Assembly (NCBI GenBank): GCA_019459055.1
Contig: JAIBEI010000051.1
Location: 31,985 to 95,984 of the forward strand
DNA: 64,000 nucleotides
Direction: 5' to 3'
Origin: Thiobacillus sp.
GTDB taxonomy: Bacteria > Pseudomonadota > Gammaproteobacteria > Burkholderiales > Thiobacillaceae
The notes below the pieces were generated by a model that saw only the letters and a list, made by a program, of their open reading frames with translations, searched no databases and had not been told where the DNA came from. Every line of letters begins with the position of its first letter. The stretch's first letter is position 1. Of this stretch, positions 57,568 through 64,000 are shown one piece after another. Both the position numbers and the translations under genes were made by a program.

Positions 57568-59318
57568 ATGCGCGCCGCTTCGACGCCCTCATCATCGGAG
57601 GCGGTGGTGCGGGCCTGCGCGCCGCGCTGCAGCTGGCGCGCTCGGACTACAAGGTCGCGGTGGTATCCAAGGTTTTCCCCACGCGTTCGCACACCGTGTC
57701 GGCGCAGGGCGGCATCACCGCCGCGCTCGCCAACGTCGACGACGACCGCTGGGAATGGCACATGTACGACACGGTCAAGGGCGGCGACTGGCTGGGCGAC
57801 CAGGACGCGATCGAGTTCATGTGCCGCGAGGCGGCCAGCGCAGTGTACGAACTCGAACACATGGGGCTGCCGTTCTCGCGCCTCGATAACGGAAAAATTT
57901 ACCAGCGCCCGTTTGGCGGCCAGTCGAAAAACTTCGGCGGCGAGCAGGCCACCCGCACCTGTGCCGCCGCCGACCGCACCGGCCATGCGCTGCTGCATAC
58001 GCTGTATCAGCAGAACATCGCCCACCGCACGCAGTTCTTCGACGAATACTTCGCGCTCGACCTGATTCGCGATGCCGACGGGTATTGCCTCGGTGTCACC
58101 GCGATCTCCATCGAGACCGGCGAGCCGCTCTTGATCGAGGCGCGCGCGACGCTCCTGGCCACCGGCGGGGCAGGGCGGGTGTTCGGCAACAGCAGCAACG
58201 CCATGATCAATACAGGAGACGGTCTCGGCATGGTGCTGCGCGCCGGACTTCCGCTGCAGGACATGGAGTTCTGGCAGTTCCATCCCACCGGCATCGCCGG
58301 CGTGGGTTCGCTGATTACCGAAGGCGTGCGCGGCGAGGGCGGCTATCTTCTGAACAAGAATGGCGAGCGCTTCATGGAGCGCTACGCGCCGCATGCGAAG
58401 GATCTTGCCGGGCGCGACGTCGTGGCGCGCGCCATTGCCATCGAGATCGCCGAGGGCCGCGGCTGCGGACCGCATGGGGATCACGTCGATCTCAAGCTCG
58501 ACCACCTGGGCGAAACGCTCATCGCCGAAAAGCTGCCCGGCATCCGCGAGCTGGCGGTTCGCTTCGCCGGCGTCGATCCGGCCAAGGCGCCGATTCCGGT
58601 CGCCCCCACCGCGCACTACATGATGGGCGGCATCCCCGCCAACCTGCACGGCCAGGTCGTCGCGCCGGCGCGCTTCGGCCCCGAGGAACCGGTGCCGGGC
58701 CTGTACGCCGTCGGCGAATGTGCCTGCGTCTCGGTGCACGGCGCCAACCGGCTGGGCGGCAACTCGCTGCTCGACCTGATCGTGTTCGGCCGTGCCGCAG
58801 GCCTGCACATGCTGGAGTATTTGCGCGACAACCCATACCCACGGGACTTGCCCGACAACGCGGCCGAGGCCAGCCTGGTGCGCTTGAGTCGTTGGGACCG
58901 CCCCGGCAGCGAACGCGTGGCGGCGATCACCGACGATCTTCGGCGCATGATGCAGATGCACGCCGGCGTATTCCGCACCGACGCGGTGTTGCGCGCGGGG
59001 CTGGAAAAGCTCGACGCGCTGGAAGACCGCCTGGAGAATGCCGGCTTGCAGGACACCAGCCGCGTCTTCAACACCGCGCGCATCGAGGCGCTGGAACTGG
59101 AAAACCTGATCGTCGTGGCGCGCGCAACGCTGGTGTCGGCGATCCACCGCACCGAGAGCCGCGGCGCGCATACGCGGGACGACTTCCCTGCGCGCGACGA
59201 CGCGCACTGGTTGAAGCACACGCTGTATTCGCGCGCGGGGGATCAGGTGGATGCCAAGCCGGTGCGCTTGAAGCCGCTGACGGTGGAGACGATCCAGCCA
59301 CAGGAGCGGGTGTATTGA
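57564..59318 (+). CDS. sdhA: Succinate dehydrogenase flavoprotein subunit
   Basis: Oxidises succinate to fumarate using covalently bound FAD. The 584-residue protein has the dinucleotide-binding start [16 protein letters not shown] and [13 protein letters not shown] with the flavinylated histidine (His43). [20 protein letters not shown] belongs to the active site, and [18 protein letters not shown] is also conserved. The ATG at 57564 overlaps the end of sdhD; longer open sequence upstream is a shadow. SdhE for flavinylation is encoded nearby. Confidence 0.97.
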   Translation: MNARRFDALIIGGGGAGLRAALQLARSDYKVAVVSKVFPTRSHTVSAQGGITAALANVDDDRWEWHMYDTVKGGDWLGDQDAIEFMCREAASAVYELEHMGLPFSRLDNGKIYQRPFGGQSKNFGGEQATRTCAAADRTGHALLHTLYQQNIAHRTQFFDEYFALDLIRDADGYCLGVTAISIETGEPLLIEARATLLATGGAGRVFGNSSNAMINTGDGLGMVLRAGLPLQDMEFWQFHPTGIAGVGSLITEGVRGEGGYLLNKNGERFMERYAPHAKDLAGRDVVARAIAIEIAEGRGCGPHGDHVDLKLDHLGETLIAEKLPGIRELAVRFAGVDPAKAPIPVAPTAHYMMGGIPANLHGQVVAPARFGPEEPVPGLYAVGECACVSVHGANRLGGNSLLDLIVFGRAAGLHMLEYLRDNPYPRDLPDNAAEASLVRLSRWDRPGSERVAAITDDLRRMMQMHAGVFRTDAVLRAGLEKLDALEDRLENAGLQDTSRVFNTARIEALELENLIVVARATLVSAIHRTESRGAHTRDDFPARDDAHWLKHTLYSRAGDQVDAKPVRLKPLTVETIQPQERVY

Positions 59319-59334
59319 TGATGGCTTGTCACCC

Positions 59335-60030
59335 ATGAAATTCCGCCTCTACCGCTACTCCCCCGAATCCGGCGAAAAGCCTTTCATGCAGGACGTCGAG
59401 CTCGACATCGAGCCTGCCGGCAAGATGCTGCTCGACGCGCTGCTGGCGATCAAGGCACAGGACGAGACGCTGTCCTTGCGCCGCTCCTGCCGCGAGGGCG
59501 TGTGCGGGTCGGACGCGGTGAACGTCAATGGCAAGAACCGGCTGGCGTGCATCACGCCCTTGTCCGAACTGAAAGAACCCATCGAAGTGCGGCCGCTGCC
59601 GGGGTTGCCGGTGATCCGCGACCTGATCGTGGACATGGAGCCGTTTTACAAGCAGTACCGTTCGATCAAGCCTTGGCTGATCAACGACGAGCCCGAGCCG
59701 GAGGTCGAGCGCCTGCAAAGCCCGGCCGACCGCGCGCTGCTCGACGGCGCCTACGAGTGCATCCTGTGCGCCTGCTGCACCACTTCGTGCCCGTCGTTCT
59801 GGTGGAACCCGGACACCTTTGTCGGCCCGGCCGGGCTGCTGCAGGCCTACCGCTTCATCGCCGATTCGCGCGACGAGGCGACTGCCGCGCGGCTCGATAA
59901 TCTGGAAGATCCGTATCGGTTGTATCGCTGCCGCGGCATCATGAATTGCGTCGACGCCTGTCCCAAGGGGCTGAACCCGACAGCGGCGATCGGACGCATC
60001 AAATCGCTGCTGGTGAAACGTCGTGTCTGA
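59335..60030 (+). CDS. sdhB: Succinate dehydrogenase iron-sulfur subunit
   Basis: Carries the three clusters between FAD and quinone. The 231-residue protein has the [2Fe-2S] ligands SCREGVCGSDAVNVNGKN with RLAC, the [4Fe-4S] motif CILCACCTTSCP and the [3Fe-4S] region CRGIMNCVDACPKGLNP. ATG 59335 gives the standard start (MKFRLYRYSPESG); TTG 59326 upstream was rejected. Overlaps sdhE by eight bases. Confidence 0.97.
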   Translation: MKFRLYRYSPESGEKPFMQDVELDIEPAGKMLLDALLAIKAQDETLSLRRSCREGVCGSDAVNVNGKNRLACITPLSELKEPIEVRPLPGLPVIRDLIVDMEPFYKQYRSIKPWLINDEPEPEVERLQSPADRALLDGAYECILCACCTTSCPSFWWNPDTFVGPAGLLQAYRFIADSRDEATAARLDNLEDPYRLYRCRGIMNCVDACPKGLNPTAAIGRIKSLLVKRRV

Positions 60031-60277
60031 TCGAGTGGCCTGGCGCTGCCGGCGCGGGCTGCTGGAGCTGGATCTCTGGCTCGGTGGCTTTTGGGCGGCG
60101 CACCGCGCTACACTTCAGTCTTGCGAGACGGCGGCGCTGGAGCGCCTGCTGGGCCTGTCGGACATGGAGATCCTCGACCGGCTGCACGACCGGTCGCCTG
60201 CGGGCGATGCCGGGTTGGAAATGCTGGTTCAACGCCTGCAACATTATCGAGCAGCAACATTTTTGGAATCGCAATGA
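60023..60277 (+). CDS. sdhE: FAD assembly factor SdhE (CptB/YgfY family)
   Basis: Small factor that promotes covalent flavinylation of SdhA. The 84-residue protein has the diagnostic [13 protein letters not shown] (RGxxE at residues 11-15), and [20 protein letters not shown] downstream. Start GTG at 60023 lies in the sdhB end, and its stop overlaps the gltA start (ATGA), so the three are tightly coupled. Confidence 0.93.
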   Translation: MSDRVAWRCRRGLLELDLWLGGFWAAHRATLQSCETAALERLLGLSDMEILDRLHDRSPAGDAGLEMLVQRLQHYRAATFLESQ

Positions 60278-61572
60278 CAAAAACCGTCACCCTCACCTTC
60301 AGCGACGGCAGCCCTTCGATCGAATTGCCGATCGAGCAGGGCACCTACGGCAAGCCGGTGATCGATATCCGCGCGCTCGGTGCACACGGCTATTTCACCC
60401 ATGATCCCGGCTTTACCGCCACCTCCAGCTGCACCTCGGCCATCACCTATATCGACGGCGACGAAGGCCTGCTGTACTACCGCGGCTACCCGATCGAGGC
60501 GCTGGCCTACCAGTCGGATTTCATGGAAGTCAGTTACCTGCTGCTGCATGGCGAACTGCCGACGGCGGAGCAGAAGCTGGCATTCGAGCAGTCGATCCGC
60601 CACCACACCCTGCTGCACGACCAGATGGAGAACGTGTTCCGCGGCTTTCGCCGCAGTGCCCACCCGATGGCCGTGATGATCGGCGTGACTGGCGCGATGT
60701 CGGCCTTCTATCACAAGGGACTGGACAACTTCAATCCGCAGCATCGCGCCATCGTCGCCCATAGGCTGATCGCCAAGATTCCCACCGTGGCGGCCTGGGC
60801 CTACAAGTTCAACGAGGGCCAGCCCTTCGTCTATCCGCAGAACCGGCTCTCGTATGCCGAAAACTTCATGCACATGATGTTTTCCAGCCCCTGCGAGCCC
60901 TACGAGCCGAATCCGGTGCTGGCGCGCGCGCTCGACCGCATTTTCATCCTGCACGCCGATCACGAGCAGAACGCCTCGACCTCGACCGTGCGCCTGGCCG
61001 GCTCCAGCGGCGCCAACCCCTATGCCTGCATCGCCAGCGGCATGGCCTCGCTGTGGGGGCCGCTGCACGGCGGCGCCAACGAGGCGGTGCTGCACATGCT
61101 GGAGGAGATGGACGACGTCTCGAAGATCCCGGGATTCATCAAGCGCGCCAAGGACAGGTCCGATCCGTTCCGCCTGATGGGCTTCGGCCACCGCATCTAC
61201 AAGAACATGGATCCGCGCGCCGCGATCATCCGCCAGACCTGTTACGAGGTGCTGGACGAGCTCGGCCTGCGCGACGATCCGCAGTTCAAGATCGCGCTCG
61301 AGCTCGAGCGCATCGCGCTGGAGGACGAGTATTTCATCGAGAAGAAGCTCTATCCCAACGTCGACTTCTATTCCGGCATCATCTTCCGCGCCATGGGCAT
61401 TCCCACCAGCATGTTCACCGCGATCTTTGCGCTTGCGCGCACCGCCGGCTGGGTCGCGCAGTGGCACGAAATGCTGTCCGACCCCGCGCACAAGATCGGC
61501 CGTCCGCGCCAGCTCTACACCGGCTCGGCGCGGCGCGAGTTCGTGCCGCTGGACCAGCGCGGAATCGGATAA
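60274..61572 (+). CDS. gltA: Citrate synthase
   Basis: Condenses oxaloacetate and acetyl-CoA, the entry step of the TCA cycle. The 432-residue protein is of the hexameric bacterial type. It has the catalytic His in [12 protein letters not shown], another in [14 protein letters not shown], and the Asp in [14 protein letters not shown]. The ATG at 60274 overlaps the sdhE stop. The stop lies in the loop of a small hairpin. Confidence 0.97.
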   Translation: MTKTVTLTFSDGSPSIELPIEQGTYGKPVIDIRALGAHGYFTHDPGFTATSSCTSAITYIDGDEGLLYYRGYPIEALAYQSDFMEVSYLLLHGELPTAEQKLAFEQSIRHHTLLHDQMENVFRGFRRSAHPMAVMIGVTGAMSAFYHKGLDNFNPQHRAIVAHRLIAKIPTVAAWAYKFNEGQPFVYPQNRLSYAENFMHMMFSSPCEPYEPNPVLARALDRIFILHADHEQNASTSTVRLAGSSGANPYACIASGMASLWGPLHGGANEAVLHMLEEMDDVSKIPGFIKRAKDRSDPFRLMGFGHRIYKNMDPRAAIIRQTCYEVLDELGLRDDPQFKIALELERIALEDEYFIEKKLYPNVDFYSGIIFRAMGIPTSMFTAIFALARTAGWVAQWHEMLSDPAHKIGRPRQLYTGSARREFVPLDQRGIG

Positions 61573-61579
61573 CGATTCC
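61561..61579 (+). other. Stem-loop across the gltA stop codon
   Basis: GGAATCG (61561-61567), five-base loop, CGATTCC (61573-61579): a perfect seven-pair stem whose loop ends in the gltA TAA. It precedes sucA by eight bases and could tune read-through or translation of sucA. No T-tract follows. Confidence 0.4.
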
Positions 61580-61587
61580 CGTCTCGC

Positions 61588-63960
<2,373 letters not shown>

Positions 63961-64000
63961 GCGGGGGGGGGGGGCCGCGGGGGGGGGGGCGGTTGGGGGG
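63961..64000. other. Poly-G tail at the window end, probable sequencing artefact
   Basis: From 63963 the sequence is G runs of 12, 11 and 6 bases broken by CCGC, C and TT. The SucA frame would turn into polyglycine exactly where family members have an ordinary conserved C-terminal domain. No terminal repeat or biological structure explains it. It resembles low-signal base calls at a contig end. Confidence 0.7.

Noticed and set aside
63961..64000. Poly-G end as a G-quadruplex or telomere-like structure
   Set aside because: It abruptly replaces coding sequence in sucA and sits at the very end of the window, so an artefact is the simpler explanation.

Overview
This 64 kb window is high-GC, densely packed bacterial chromosome. 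The gene orders ftsH-folP-glmM, tpiA-secG-tRNA-Leu-nuoA-N, cysE-iscRSUA-hscBA-fdx-iscX and sdhCDAB-sdhE-gltA-sucA point to a betaproteobacterium. A complete respiratory nitrate reductase locus with two NarK types and NarXL suggests a denitrifying or nitrate-respiring member of the Nitrosomonadales, perhaps Thiobacillus-like. That placement is inferred from gene order and family resemblance only. I recognise no prophage, insertion sequence or CRISPR array, and no gene-free stretch exceeds 300 bases.

Layout. (1) 1-8745, + strand: 3' part of ftsH, then folP and glmM; the phosphate transporter pstSCAB, without phoU, behind a candidate Pho box; tpiA and secG. (2) 8746-24249, +: tRNA-Leu(GAG), all fourteen complex I genes nuoA-N, a DUF2818 membrane protein and a small S4 RNA-binding protein. 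(3) 24411-42083, -: read in the direction of transcription, this is suhB, mutS, a DUF5619-like gene, narX, narL, narK1, narK2, narGHJI, a terminator, then a membrane-anchored cytochrome c and a Tat-exported protein with two PilJ/NarX-type sensor modules. (4) 42284-49566, +: trmJ, cysE and the isc iron-sulfur cluster operon, with three IscR-type boxes around cysE and iscR. (5) 49693-55480: a small ribbon-helix-helix-like gene on the - strand, then flhB (truncated), flhA, flhF, a FlhG-like gene without its P-loop, and fliA. (6) 55561-64000, +: a short malic enzyme, succinate dehydrogenase with its flavinylation factor, citrate synthase and the 5' part of sucA, which runs into an artificial-looking poly-G end.

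How the genes fit together. NADH from the TCA segment (sdh, gltA, sucA, malic enzyme) can feed complex I, and quinol can be oxidised by NarGHI using nitrate brought in by NarK1/NarK2 under NarXL control. The isc operon supplies the many Fe-S clusters of Nuo, Nar and Sdh, and linking cysE to IscR would tie cysteine supply to cluster demand.

Most worth a second look: the IscR boxes reaching cysE; the FlhB that ends exactly before its autocleavage domain, together with a FlhG-like protein without a nucleotide-binding loop; the Tat-exported tandem PilJ-domain protein beside the nar operon; a 25-bp inverted copy of the trmJ start region; a decayed copy of the nuoD start; and long inverted-repeat spacers inside the nuo and isc operons, one of which encodes the C-terminus of NuoJ.
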